The notes beneath the pieces are model-generated. The model ran no database searches and was not told the origin of the DNA. It was given only the letters and a program-made list of their open reading frames with translations. DNA of 64,000 bases from Actinomycetes bacterium (GTDB lineage Bacteria; Actinomycetota; Acidimicrobiia; Acidimicrobiales; Microtrichaceae), in NCBI GenBank assembly GCA_023389745.1, contig JAEWED010000204.1:1-64000 (forward strand). The letters are read 5' to 3'. Shown here in pieces: positions 52,554 through 60,503 of this stretch; the stretch's first letter is position 1; every line of letters starts with the position of its first letter. Both the position numbers and the translations under genes were made by a program.

Positions 52554-52996
52554 CCGCGGACCCTCGCCCGAGACCTCACCTGCAATGACTCGTCGCGTCC
52601 CGACCAGGCCGAGGCCGGCAGGAGGATCCGTCGCACGACGAACGTCGCGGTGACGGTGACGGTGCCACCGGCGGGATCGACGTCGGTCCGCAGTTCGACC
52701 AGGTCGCCGGGCAGCGAGACGGTGGCCAGATGTGCGGCGGCGACCCGCTGCGCCGCGGAGGGGTCGATGCGCACCTCGCCGGTCATCTGCAGGTGGCGCT
52801 GGTCGAGCATGGCCGCGGCATCGTCCGCTGCGGCCGACACCGACCGATGCAGCGAACGGTGGGCGGAATGGAGCGCGGAGAGATCGACGGCGATGCCGGC
52901 GAGTGCGAAGACGACCAGCGTGACCGCCGGGACGAGCACGAGGGCGGAGCCACGTTCAGCGGTCACAGGGCGTCGTCTCCGCGTCGTGGCGTGCAC
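52550..52996 (-). CDS. TadG/TadE-like pseudopilin
   Basis: A 148-residue protein with the pilin-like start ERGSALVLVPAVTLVVFALAGIAVDL (quoted in parts: ERGSALVLVPAV, VVFALAGIAVDL) after a basic leader. The outer domain is of mixed helix and strand. TadE/TadG proteins sit in the inner membrane of Tad secretion systems and aid pilus assembly. The start is the GTG at 52996; a GTG at 52966 (VTAERGS) is also possible and would remove the basic leader. It overlaps the genes on both sides. Confidence 0.72.
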   Translation of the reverse strand: MHATTRRRRPVTAERGSALVLVPAVTLVVFALAGIAVDLSALHSAHRSLHRSVSAAADDAAAMLDQRHLQMTGEVRIDPSAAQRVAAAHLATVSLPGDLVELRTDVDPAGGTVTVTATFVVRRILLPASAWSGRDESLQVRSRARVRG

Positions 52997-53435
52997 CGGG
53001 AGTCATCTCGCGGTGGGCATCGACGAGCTCGGCGCCCGTCACCGACACCGTCGACGGTCCGAGTCGATCGATGAACGGGACTCGCAGTTCGTCGACGTCG
53101 ACCGTCAAGGTCACCTCGACGGGTTGGCACGGCCCGAACAGGGTCGGGTCGGGTGCCTCGACGACCATGCCCCGCAGCGGCGTGCCCCGCTCGACCAGCA
53201 CGCGCCGAGCTGCCTCGGCACCGGCCCGAGCCGCCGAGCTCGGGTCGGACGCGGCGGTGTAGGCGCGCAGGTACTCGCGTGCTGCCGCGTCGAGCGCGGT
53301 GCGGGTCTCGATGACTCCCCAGGTGTTGACCATCAGGCCGGCGCCTCCGAAGAGCACCAGGAATCCCAGCAGCAGCGCCTCGAGTCCGCCCACCGCGCCG
53401 CGTTCGCCGCGGCGTCGAACCGCTCCGGGTCTCAC
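52956..53435 (-). CDS. TadE-like pseudopilin
   Basis: A 159-residue protein: basic leader with GERGAVGG, one hydrophobic helix (about residues 17-36), then a TadE-type outer domain (TRTALDAAAREYLRAYTA; a Cys pair at FGPCQP and TTPCDR). The GTG at 53435 overlaps the upstream stop (GTGA). Confidence 0.78.
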   Translation of the reverse strand: MRPGAVRRRGERGAVGGLEALLLGFLVLFGGAGLMVNTWGVIETRTALDAAAREYLRAYTAASDPSSAARAGAEAARRVLVERGTPLRGMVVEAPDPTLFGPCQPVEVTLTVDVDELRVPFIDRLGPSTVSVTGAELVDAHREMTPGARHDAETTPCDR

Positions 53436-53830
53436 GGCACCTCCCGTCTGATGACGATGCGACGGTCGAGTGGCCCGACGATCGAGCCGCCGGCCACGAC
53501 CGCCGGCAGGACCGAGTTGGCGGGTGCCACGACGTGCAGCACGACGTGGTCGGCGTCCGGTGCCGACTCGAACTCGAAGCGCACCCGTCGACCGAAGTCG
53601 CCGAGGGCATCCTCGGCGCGTTCGAGCGCGTCGGCTCGGGTGAGCAGCGGATCGGCGCCCGGCGGTGCTGTGGCGACGTCACGAGCCGCGTCGTACGCGA
53701 CGGCATCGACGACGCTCCGGGTCCAGAGCCCCACGGCGATGTTCGTGCAGACACCCAGCATGACCATGACGACCCCGACGCCGATGACGGCGCTGAGCAG
53801 TCCGCTCGCCCGCTCCGAGCGGGGAGTCAG
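53432..53830 (-). CDS. TadE-like pseudopilin, probable CTG start
   Basis: A 132-residue protein with SERASGLLSAVIGVGVVMVMLG as leader and helix (start and end shown), followed by the outer domain VDAVAYDAARDVA, typical of TadE. No ATG, GTG or TTG is in frame between the neighbouring upstream gene and the helix. The only near-cognate codon is a CTG at 53830-53828 that overlaps the upstream stop as CTGA, just like the GTGA and ATGA junctions elsewhere. I therefore place the start there. Confidence 0.7.
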   Translation of the reverse strand: MTPRSERASGLLSAVIGVGVVMVMLGVCTNIAVGLWTRSVVDAVAYDAARDVATAPPGADPLLTRADALERAEDALGDFGRRVRFEFESAPDADHVVLHVVAPANSVLPAVVAGGSIVGPLDRRIVIRREVP

Positions 53831-54030
53831 TCGCCGATCTGTTCGACCTGGGCACGGGTCCGGTCCGTCGCGTCGTTCATCATGGCGTCGAAGCCGGTCC
53901 ACAGGGCGATGCCGAGAAAGGCGACGATCAGCACCGCGATCGCCGTCGAGATCACGCCCTCGCCGCGTTCGTCCCGAGCGGGTCTCGGTGAGTCGGGTCG
54001 TGGTGAGTCGGGTCGTGGTGAGTCGGGCAT
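53827..54030 (-). CDS. Small pilin-like (Flp/TadE-type) protein
   Basis: A 67-residue protein with a PDSPR repeat head, then DERGEGVISTAIAVLIVAFLG (about residues 22-42, slightly longer than quoted) as a class III signal-like sequence and helix, and a short polar tail. Size and order fit the major Flp pilin, but the Glu at +5 of classic Flp is not clear. The start is the ATG at 54030, which has AAGGAG 7 bases upstream; the ATG at 54045 lies before that site. Confidence 0.65.
   Translation of the reverse strand: MPDSPRPDSPRPDSPRPARDERGEGVISTAIAVLIVAFLGIALWTGFDAMMNDATDRTRAQVEQIGD
53987..54027 (-). repeat. 15-bp tandem repeat coding for PDSPR
   Basis: About 2.7 copies of a 15-base unit at the 5' end of the small pilin-like gene give three PDSPR repeats before the signal-like segment. 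Confidence 0.75.
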
Positions 54031-54105
54031 CGGGTGCTCCTTCATGTCGGGGCGGCGGTGGTTCGGATGCGCGGCCGGGTGGCGTCGCGACGCAGGGTGA
54101 GGTGG

Positions 54106-55011
54106 TCATGACCCGGTCACCTGCGACATGGCGGCGATGAACGGCACGGCGAGGAAGATGAGGCCGGGCACGAGGGTCGCGACGGTCACTGGGATCCACA
54201 CCAGCTGCGAGCGCCGCTCGATCGACTCGAGCAGTTCGCGCTGGGCCTCGGCCCGGACGGCGTGGGCTTCGTCCGAGATCAGCGATCCGAGGTCGCTCGT
54301 GGTGCCGTGCAACGAGAGCACCGCGACGAGTCGCCGTACCGCGTCGACTCCGCAGCGCTGGGCCCACTCCTCGAGCGCCGCATCTTCGGTGGCTCCGTGT
54401 CGGACGTTGCGGATGACGACGCGCAGCTCCTGGGCGATCACCCCGTCGCTGCGGGATGACAGTCGGGTCAGGGCGCTGCTCACCGAGAAGCCTGCCGAGA
54501 GCAGCATGCCGAGCTGCTCGACGACCACCGGCAGCTCGGCGCTCAACGACCGCTGCCGTCGAGCGGCCAGTGTCGAGAGACGCTGCTCGTCGCCGAGCAC
54601 GACCAGCGTCGGGGCCCCGAGCACCACGGTGAGCGACACGGCGAGTGGTGGGCCGAGCCAGATGGCCGCGGCGCTCGCGACGAGGAGCGTGACGACACCT
54701 CGTGTGAGCTGCCGGACCCGGAACTCCTCGGGACGGAGGGGTTCGCCCGCTCGCTGTAGCCGCACCGCGAGGCTCTCGGTCACGCCGAGGGCAGCGCTGA
54801 GGCGAGCGCCGAGCTGCTGTGCGATCGGGGCCAGCACCTGCACGAGCGAGTCGGTGGAGCCGCGTGTGGCACGGGTCTGGCGTCCGGCACGCAGGTACGG
54901 CGAGAGGCGTTCGACGGTCGGACGTCGTGCGAACCACGGCAGCTCGGCGAGCACCAGGACGGCGCCGACCGCGCCGGCCACGAACGCGAGGACCAACACC
55001 GGCGGCGTCAT
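54106..55011 (-). CDS. tadC: Tad pilus inner-membrane platform protein TadC
   Basis: A 301-residue type II secretion F-domain protein with three or four membrane helices. SLSAELPVVVEQLGMLLSAGFS and EEWAQRCGVDAVRRLVAVLS are the F-domain core. The ATG at 55011 overlaps the tadB stop. A gap of 75 bases follows before the pilin-like gene, the largest within the operon. Confidence 0.88.
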   Translation of the reverse strand: MTPPVLVLAFVAGAVGAVLVLAELPWFARRPTVERLSPYLRAGRQTRATRGSTDSLVQVLAPIAQQLGARLSAALGVTESLAVRLQRAGEPLRPEEFRVRQLTRGVVTLLVASAAAIWLGPPLAVSLTVVLGAPTLVVLGDEQRLSTLAARRQRSLSAELPVVVEQLGMLLSAGFSVSSALTRLSSRSDGVIAQELRVVIRNVRHGATEDAALEEWAQRCGVDAVRRLVAVLSLHGTTSDLGSLISDEAHAVRAEAQRELLESIERRSQLVWIPVTVATLVPGLIFLAVPFIAAMSQVTGS

Positions 55012-55874
55012 GCGTCGAACACCCGGTCGGGTTCGGGCAGGCGCATGACCCGGCTCGCCCACCACCAGCACACGACGACCATCGCGACGCCCACGGCGAC
55101 GAACAGCTGACCCTGCGGGGTGCGGTACGCGGCGCGACCGTCGCCCACGCTGAGCCCGGCGAGGGCCATGCCTGCAGGCACCAGCACCACGAACCAGCGG
55201 GCGAACCGTGCGCCCGCCTGCTTGGCGTGGGCCTCCTTGCGTCCGAGCAGGTCCTGTCGGCGATCCTCTGCCAGCGCCGCCAGGCGACGATCGACGTCAC
55301 CGCCGACCTCGGCCGCGACGAGCAGCGTCTCGCACGCCGCGTCGGCGGTCGGATCCGCCAGCCGCTCCTTGAGCACCGAGATCATCCGGGGGAAGTCGGT
55401 GGTCAGTGCCCACTCCCGCTGCGCGGCTCGGAACGCCGGTCGCAGCTCCTCGGGTCCGTTCAGCCCGACGTCGATCAGTGCCTGTGGGATCGAGCGCCCC
55501 GCCGAGCCCGTCATGACGCGCAGCTCCTCGATGAGCCGAGGCCACGACTCGCGGGCGGCTCGACGCGTGGCCTCCCGGCGCCGACGCCACGCCGCTGCCG
55601 GGGCTGCTGCTGCGGCGGCACCGATGAGGACCGCGGCGAACCCGGGTCCGAAGAGCGCGACCGCCGGCAGCATGGCCGCGGCGCCGACCAGCGCGGACGC
55701 CACCACGAACTGCTGAGGGGAGACATCGTCGAGTCCGGCCTGTGCCAACAGCGAGCGCGCACGTCGTCCCACTCGGCTCGCGGCCGACGGCCGGTCAGGG
55801 CGCGGCGGACGGCCGGGCACCACGAGCAGGTGCACTCCGATCGCCGCGAGCGCGGCGAGCAACAGCCCCGTCAC
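55008..55874 (-). CDS. tadB: Tad pilus inner-membrane platform protein TadB
   Basis: A 288-residue F-domain membrane protein. WPRLIEELRVMTGSAGRSIP and CETLLVAAEVGGDVDRRLAAL show the F-domain, with helices near residues 1-20, 55-95 and 225-275. With TadC it forms the platform on which the ATPase TadA works. The GTG start overlaps tadA (GTGA). Confidence 0.88.
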   Translation of the reverse strand: MTGLLLAALAAIGVHLLVVPGRPPRPDRPSAASRVGRRARSLLAQAGLDDVSPQQFVVASALVGAAAMLPAVALFGPGFAAVLIGAAAAAAPAAAWRRRREATRRAARESWPRLIEELRVMTGSAGRSIPQALIDVGLNGPEELRPAFRAAQREWALTTDFPRMISVLKERLADPTADAACETLLVAAEVGGDVDRRLAALAEDRRQDLLGRKEAHAKQAGARFARWFVVLVPAGMALAGLSVGDGRAAYRTPQGQLFVAVGVAMVVVCWWWASRVMRLPEPDRVFDA

Positions 55875-57190
55875 GTCGCCGCCTCGCCGGAGGCGCCCAA
55901 CAACGCCCGGACGTCGTGACCGGCTCGTTCCAGGCGGGCGCCGGCACGGATCGGGAGGATGCCGGTGGGAGCGAGCTCGGCGTGTGGCCCGCTGCGCGCG
56001 AACAGCTCGGTCGTTGTGAACTGCACGGCGTCGGGTCCGGCGGTCAGGTCCTCGACCGCCGTGATCGAGGTGACGCGGGGACCGCTCGGCCCACGCTCGG
56101 TGTGCACGACCAGGTCGACGGCTTCGCTGACCAGGCTGTTCAACGCTGCGACCGGCAAGGTCGAGGCGGCCTCGGAGAGCTGGGCCACGAAGCGCAGACG
56201 GGTCAGTGCCTGGCGTGCCGAGCCTGCGTGGATCGTCGTGTAGCCGGTGACCCCCGACGACAGCGTCAACAGCAGCGGCAGCGCTTCACGGTCGCGGACC
56301 TCGCCGACGATCGCCACATCGGGTGCCATCCGGAGGAACCCGGCGACCAGGCGCCGCAGGTCGATCTCGGGTCGGTCGAGACGTGCGGGCCGGGTCTGCA
56401 TGCTGGCGAGGTTGGCGATCGGGATGTCGGCCTCGAACACCTCTTCCGCCACCACGACCCGTAGCGACGGGTCGAGCTCCGCCGCGCAGCACGACAGCAG
56501 CGTCGTCTTGCCCGCGCCGGGTGCGCCGGCGAACACGATGCTCAGTCGTGCGTCGACCGCCGCCGCGAGGAACCGGGCGGCCTGGTGGCTCAACGAGCCG
56601 CGGTCGACCAGCTCGTCGAGGCGGGTGATCGCGACGCCGGTGAACTTGCGGATGTTCACCATCACGTGGCCGCCGCGGCTGAGGTCGCCGTGCACGATGT
56701 GGAGCCGGGCACCGTCGTCGAGCTGTGCGTCCTGCAGCCCTTCGGTCGGGTCGAGCTTGCGGTGTGAGGCGGTCGAGTCCTCGAGGAGCTTGGTGAGCGT
56801 CCGGGAGACGTGGTCGTCGTCGTGGAAGACCTCGTGGTGGTACTGGCTGCCGGTGCTGTGGCGGCGCACGAAGATCGACGACGGATCGTTGATGCAGATC
56901 TCCCAGATGTCGTCGTCGAGCAGCAGGTCGGTGAGCGGCCCGTACTGCGCGAGGTTGCGGAACGCTCGGCTCGCCACGCCGTCGGGATCGGCGATCGCGT
57001 GTTGGCGCAGGCCGCGACGGTGGTCCTCGGACCACTCCTGCACCGCAGTGTCGATCAGGCTGCGGAGCTGGCTTCGGCCGTCGGGGGTGTCGGCGTCGAG
57101 GCCGTCGGCGCTGGCGCGCTGCTGCACGAGCGCCTCGATCTCCTCGAGCGGCGATCGTGGCCGCGCGGCGGTCAGGTCGTCGATGCTCAT
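55871..57190 (-). CDS. tadA: Tad pilus assembly ATPase TadA (CpaF family)
   Basis: A 439-residue secretion ATPase. The N-terminal domain has LLLDDDIWEICINDP. The core has Walker A GAPGAGKTT (about residues 220-228), the Asp/His boxes and Walker B in MAPDVAIVGEVRDREAL, and the His box TTIHAGSARQAL. It powers pilus extension, and possibly retraction. The ATG at 57190 overlaps the upstream stop (ATGA). Confidence 0.94.
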   Translation of the reverse strand: MSIDDLTAARPRSPLEEIEALVQQRASADGLDADTPDGRSQLRSLIDTAVQEWSEDHRRGLRQHAIADPDGVASRAFRNLAQYGPLTDLLLDDDIWEICINDPSSIFVRRHSTGSQYHHEVFHDDDHVSRTLTKLLEDSTASHRKLDPTEGLQDAQLDDGARLHIVHGDLSRGGHVMVNIRKFTGVAITRLDELVDRGSLSHQAARFLAAAVDARLSIVFAGAPGAGKTTLLSCCAAELDPSLRVVVAEEVFEADIPIANLASMQTRPARLDRPEIDLRRLVAGFLRMAPDVAIVGEVRDREALPLLLTLSSGVTGYTTIHAGSARQALTRLRFVAQLSEAASTLPVAALNSLVSEAVDLVVHTERGPSGPRVTSITAVEDLTAGPDAVQFTTTELFARSGPHAELAPTGILPIRAGARLERAGHDVRALLGASGEAAT

Positions 57191-58497
57191 GCGACCTCTC
57201 GATGCGCTGCTGAGTCGCCGTGTCGCGTCACCCCGAGCGTCCCGGGTCGGACTGGTGCCTCGTCGTGGTCGACCACCGGGCGGGGACCGGCATCGAGCAG
57301 GATCTGTCGCACCGCTCGACCGAGCGGCCGACACAGGGGTTCCGGCAGCCGGGCGACCTGGCGGTGCGCGTGCTCGAGCCGTCGGGCGACGGGCAGGTGC
57401 ACGAGCGGTGGGCCGTCGCCGTCGTGGGCGAGTCGTGTGAGTGACAGGGCCGTCGAGGACCTGGTGGCTGGGTTGCGCGTCGCCCGGTTGAGGATCGGGA
57501 GGATCCGAGCTGGCGGCACACCGGCGAGCGCGACGTCGTCGGTGAGTCGGACGAGGTCGTGCAGCCCCTTCAGCCCGGTCGTGCCGACGACGACCACGAG
57601 ATCCGCGTGGCGCATGCCGCAGCGTGTGACGCAATGACGGTCCTCGACGTCGACCGATCCGGTGTCGTCCTCGCCCTCGAGGTCGGCGTCGACGTCGAGG
57701 ACCACGGTGTCGTAGGCCCGACGCAGACCGTCGAGGGCGGCCTCGACCGAACGTGGTCGAAGGCTCACCCAGTCCCTCGGGCGGCGCAGGCCGAGCAGCA
57801 CGTCGTAGGAGCGCTCGGTGATGTGGAACAGCAGGCGGCGGACCTCGTCGGGTTCGACGGTGTCGACCCGGTGTGCATCGACCAGTTCGGGCAGCCCGGG
57901 GATGACGTCGCCCACGTCGTGGTACATCGCCAGGTCACCTCGACGCACACCGTCGACCAGGGCGACCCGCACGCTGGTGCCGTCGTTCCCGGGGCGGGCG
58001 AGTGACTGGGAGATGCCCATCGCGACCGTCGACGAGCCGGCGCCGCCGGTGCCGGTGACGACGACCAGCGTCGCCCGGTCCCGAGGCGGGGTGTCGAGCT
58101 GCACCCGCGCCGGGACCCTCAGGTCGTCGACGACGAGCGACGCATGGCGGCCGAGGGTGTCGAGCAGCTGCGCGACGTCGAAGCCCGGACCCAGGATCTC
58201 TGCAGCACCGAGGGAGTCCCAGTCACGCTGCACCTTGCCGTCGGCGACGATGATCGACGCGACGGCGGCACCTCGCAGCGAGTGGATCAGCTCCCGGTCG
58301 ACCCGGGCGGCGCCGGCGTCGGCGAGCAGCGCTGACACCCGACGGCCGGAGCCGATCACGGCGAGGACCTCGTCGCTGCTCATGCAGGTCACGAGCTCGA
58401 TCGGTGCGGCGCCAGAGGTCGACCACCTGGCCACCTCGGCGCTCCACGGCTGGCGGGGCCGGGCCAGGGCGATGACGACGTAGCGCCCCTCGCTCAC
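57187..58497 (-). CDS. TadZ/CpaE-like MinD-family localisation protein
   Basis: A 436-residue protein with an N-terminal receiver-like domain lacking the phospho-Asp (about 1-125) and a ParA/MinD fold. The Walker A is atypical, VTGTGGAGSST (about residues 143-153), without the signature or P-loop lysine, as in some TadZ/CpaE proteins that place the pilus at the pole. The later MinD motifs TVVLDVDADL and VVGTTGLKGL are recognisable. GTG start, GTGA junction. Confidence 0.82.
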   Translation of the reverse strand: MSEGRYVVIALARPRQPWSAEVARWSTSGAAPIELVTCMSSDEVLAVIGSGRRVSALLADAGAARVDRELIHSLRGAAVASIIVADGKVQRDWDSLGAAEILGPGFDVAQLLDTLGRHASLVVDDLRVPARVQLDTPPRDRATLVVVTGTGGAGSSTVAMGISQSLARPGNDGTSVRVALVDGVRRGDLAMYHDVGDVIPGLPELVDAHRVDTVEPDEVRRLLFHITERSYDVLLGLRRPRDWVSLRPRSVEAALDGLRRAYDTVVLDVDADLEGEDDTGSVDVEDRHCVTRCGMRHADLVVVVGTTGLKGLHDLVRLTDDVALAGVPPARILPILNRATRNPATRSSTALSLTRLAHDGDGPPLVHLPVARRLEHAHRQVARLPEPLCRPLGRAVRQILLDAGPRPVVDHDEAPVRPGTLGVTRHGDSAAHREVA

Positions 58498-59204
58498 GTC
58501 GGACGCTCCTCAGCGGCGTCGCCGGGCGCCGGCAGGGCCAGGCTCACATCGGTCCGCACGGCGGCGTCGGTCACCACCTCGGCCGTTGCCCTGTCCGGCA
58601 GACCGAGCCGCACGACGACGTTGCCGTCCGCTCCGATCCCGGACCCGTCCGGCGCCTGTACGCCGGTGACCAGGACCCCCTCGGCGACCGTCGCGGTGCC
58701 GCGTCCCGCGGGATCGGTGGAGAGCACGTCGACGGCGTCGCCGGTGGCGATCGTGCTGTCGAGTGCCCGAGCCGCAGGGAGCTCGATCGCGATCTCGATC
58801 GACGCTCGGTCGGTGAACCGGCCGGTGTCGTACAGGTCGCCGGGTCGGAGCAGGTCGAGCTTGTCGAGTCGGACCGCCGCGGTGCGGCCGAGGATCGAGT
58901 CGAGGTCGTCGGCGTCGACGACCGCCAGGTCGTCGGGCAGATCGAGGGCGATCGTGCCGAGGTCGTCGCCGGTGATCGCCGCGCCCGCTTCGACGGTCCG
59001 GGTCAGCACGACGTACCGGGATGTCGGCGGGTTGGTGGCGGATCGGTGGGCGACGAACACGCCGGCCGCGGCGATGGTCACGAGCAACCCGCCGACGACC
59101 GCCCGGTTCGACGGCAGTCGGTGCCGGAACCGATGGGCCTCGACCGTCCGCCGGTCCTCCGGCGTCTCCGAGATGAGTGGTCGTCGGTGCCCCCGCAATG
59201 ACAT
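58494..59204 (-). CDS. CpaB-like SAF-domain protein, first gene of the Tad operon
   Basis: A 236-residue protein: basic N-terminus, one membrane helix (about 34-55) and an SAF domain (about 63-130: YVVLTRTVEAGAAITGDDLG). This is the CpaB/RcpC pattern; the family stabilises the pilus base. The ATG at 59204 is leaderless with respect to the promoter described at 59211-59240, which rules out the TTG at 59240. Confidence 0.85.
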   Translation of the reverse strand: MSLRGHRRPLISETPEDRRTVEAHRFRHRLPSNRAVVGGLLVTIAAAGVFVAHRSATNPPTSRYVVLTRTVEAGAAITGDDLGTIALDLPDDLAVVDADDLDSILGRTAAVRLDKLDLLRPGDLYDTGRFTDRASIEIAIELPAARALDSTIATGDAVDVLSTDPAGRGTATVAEGVLVTGVQAPDGSGIGADGNVVVRLGLPDRATAEVVTDAAVRTDVSLALPAPGDAAEERPT

Positions 59205-59210
59205 GCGGGC

Positions 59211-59240
59211 ACGGTACGACGTAGAGGGAGATGTCGTCAA
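59211..59240 (-). promoter_or_regulatory. Promoter of the Tad operon, leaderless
   Basis: On the minus strand, -35 TTGACG (59240-59235), an 18-base spacer and -10 TACCGT (59216-59211) lie 6 bases before the ATG at 59204. This is the clearest full promoter in the window. Confidence 0.78.
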
Positions 59241-59263
59241 ACATCATGAAATGCATTGAAACC

Positions 59264-59275
59264 GACCAGTTGGTC
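59264..59275. promoter_or_regulatory. Inverted repeat in the Tad/BldC-like divergent region
   Basis: GACCA-GT-TGGTC stands between the two divergent promoters, next to an unusually A/T-rich stretch (about 59237-59262). It is a candidate operator for the regulator encoded next to it. Confidence 0.4.
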
Positions 59276-59299
59276 ATCGTGGGTGTCGACAGGGGTCGC

Positions 59300-59305
59300 T
59301 AGAGT
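59300..59305 (+). promoter_or_regulatory. -10 box of a leaderless promoter for the BldC-like gene
   Basis: TAGAGT ends 7 bases before the GTG at 59313. Confidence 0.65.
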
Positions 59306-59312
59306 CGATCTC

Positions 59313-59549
59313 GTGAGCACCTCGGACATCACCTGGCTGAACACCGTGGAGAGCGCTCGACGACTCGGCATCACGCCCCGCACGCTCTACCGGTTCATCG
59401 ACGACGGGAAGATCCCCGCCTACCGCTTCGGTCGTGTGATCCGGCTGAAGGAGTCCGAGGTCGCCGAGTTCATCGAGTCGTGCCGCATCCAGCCGGGCAC
59501 GCTCGACACCTCGTCGGTCGAGGGCGACGACGAGCTCGCCGAGAGCTGA
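59313..59549 (+). CDS. BldC-like/MerR-type helix-turn-helix regulator
   Basis: A 78-residue DNA-binding protein. LNTVESARRLGITPRTLYRF and GKIPAYRFGRVIRLKESEVAEF form the winged helix typical of BldC and excisionase-like proteins. No phage genes are near, so a regulator is likelier than an excisionase. The GTG at 59313 is set by the -10 box. Divergent from the Tad operon, with about 108 bases shared, so it is the first candidate for its regulator. Confidence 0.85.
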   Translation: MSTSDITWLNTVESARRLGITPRTLYRFIDDGKIPAYRFGRVIRLKESEVAEFIESCRIQPGTLDTSSVEGDDELAES

Positions 59550-59609
59550 CTCGAAGAACCCGAGCTCGACTCTCTCGAGAAACGCCGACGGCACACCGGC
59601 GCTGGTGCG

Positions 59610-59615
59610 TAGCGT
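59610..59615 (+). promoter_or_regulatory. -10 box of a leaderless promoter for the methyltransferase gene
   Basis: TAGCGT ends 6 bases before the ATG at 59622. Confidence 0.55.
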
Positions 59616-59621
59616 CGGGGC

Positions 59622-60470
59622 ATGGCCGAACCGTCGCAGTTCGAGCTCTGGAACCACGCCGTCGGCGACGCGTGGGTCGACCACGCAGATGCCTTCGATC
59701 TCACGCTCGCTCCGTTCGGCGAAGCCGTCATCGCACGCGTGGCGCCGCAGGCGGGGGAGCGGGTGCTCGACATCGGATGTGGCACCGGAGCGACCACCCG
59801 TGTGCTCGCCTCGATCGTGGCGCCCGGCGCCGTGCTCGGTGTCGACCTGTCGACGACCATGCTCGACGAGGCGACCCGGCGCGCCGCCGCGGTCGGACTC
59901 TCGAACGTCGAGTACCTCGCCGCTGACGTCCAGGACGAGTGGTTCGACCACGAGCCCTTCGACGTCGCGTTCTCACGCTTCGGGGTCATGTTCTTCCCCG
60001 ACCCGGTGCTCGCCTTCTCGAACATCGCCGCGGCGCTCCGTCCGGGCGGCCGGCTCGGCTTCATCTGCTTCCAGTCGCCCGCGGTCAACCCCTTCATGGT
60101 CGTGCCGGTGTTCGCCGGTGCGGCGCAGCTCGACGGCGCGCTCGCGCCGACACCCGGGGCACCGGGGCCGTTCTCGTTGGCGGACCCGGAGCACGTCGAG
60201 TCGTTGCTGCACTCGGCCGGCTTCGAGTCGGTGGCGATCGACGCCGGACCCGATCAGGCCGTGCTCGTCGGCGCCGACGACCTGGACGCGCTCGCCGCAC
60301 GACTGCTCGCACAGAACCCGATGACCGCCACCGCGCTCGCGCAGGCGGAGCCGGCTGTGCGCGAGCGTGCCGTGCGCGCCGCCGCCGCGGCGCTCGAGGA
60401 GCACCGCGGCGGCGACGTCGTCCGGATGGGTGCCGGCACCTGGGTCGTGACCGCGGCCACGCCGGGGTGA
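59622..60470 (+). CDS. Class I SAM-dependent methyltransferase
   Basis: A 282-residue Rossmann-fold methyltransferase: motif I VLDIGCGTGATTR (about residues 47-59), VDLSTTMLDEATRRA, FDVAFSRFGVMFF and AALRPGGRLGFI. The UbiE-like class includes small-molecule, lipid and quinone enzymes; nothing nearby points to the substrate. Leaderless start at 59622. Confidence 0.9.
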   Translation: MAEPSQFELWNHAVGDAWVDHADAFDLTLAPFGEAVIARVAPQAGERVLDIGCGTGATTRVLASIVAPGAVLGVDLSTTMLDEATRRAAAVGLSNVEYLAADVQDEWFDHEPFDVAFSRFGVMFFPDPVLAFSNIAAALRPGGRLGFICFQSPAVNPFMVVPVFAGAAQLDGALAPTPGAPGPFSLADPEHVESLLHSAGFESVAIDAGPDQAVLVGADDLDALAARLLAQNPMTATALAQAEPAVRERAVRAAAAALEEHRGGDVVRMGAGTWVVTAATPG

Positions 60471-60503
60471 CGCGCCGGACCACGCGCCCGGCGATCAGCT
60501 CGT

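Noticed and set aside
59313..59549. Excisionase of an integrated element
   Set aside because: No integrase, attachment repeat or phage gene is near; BldC-like regulators have the same fold.
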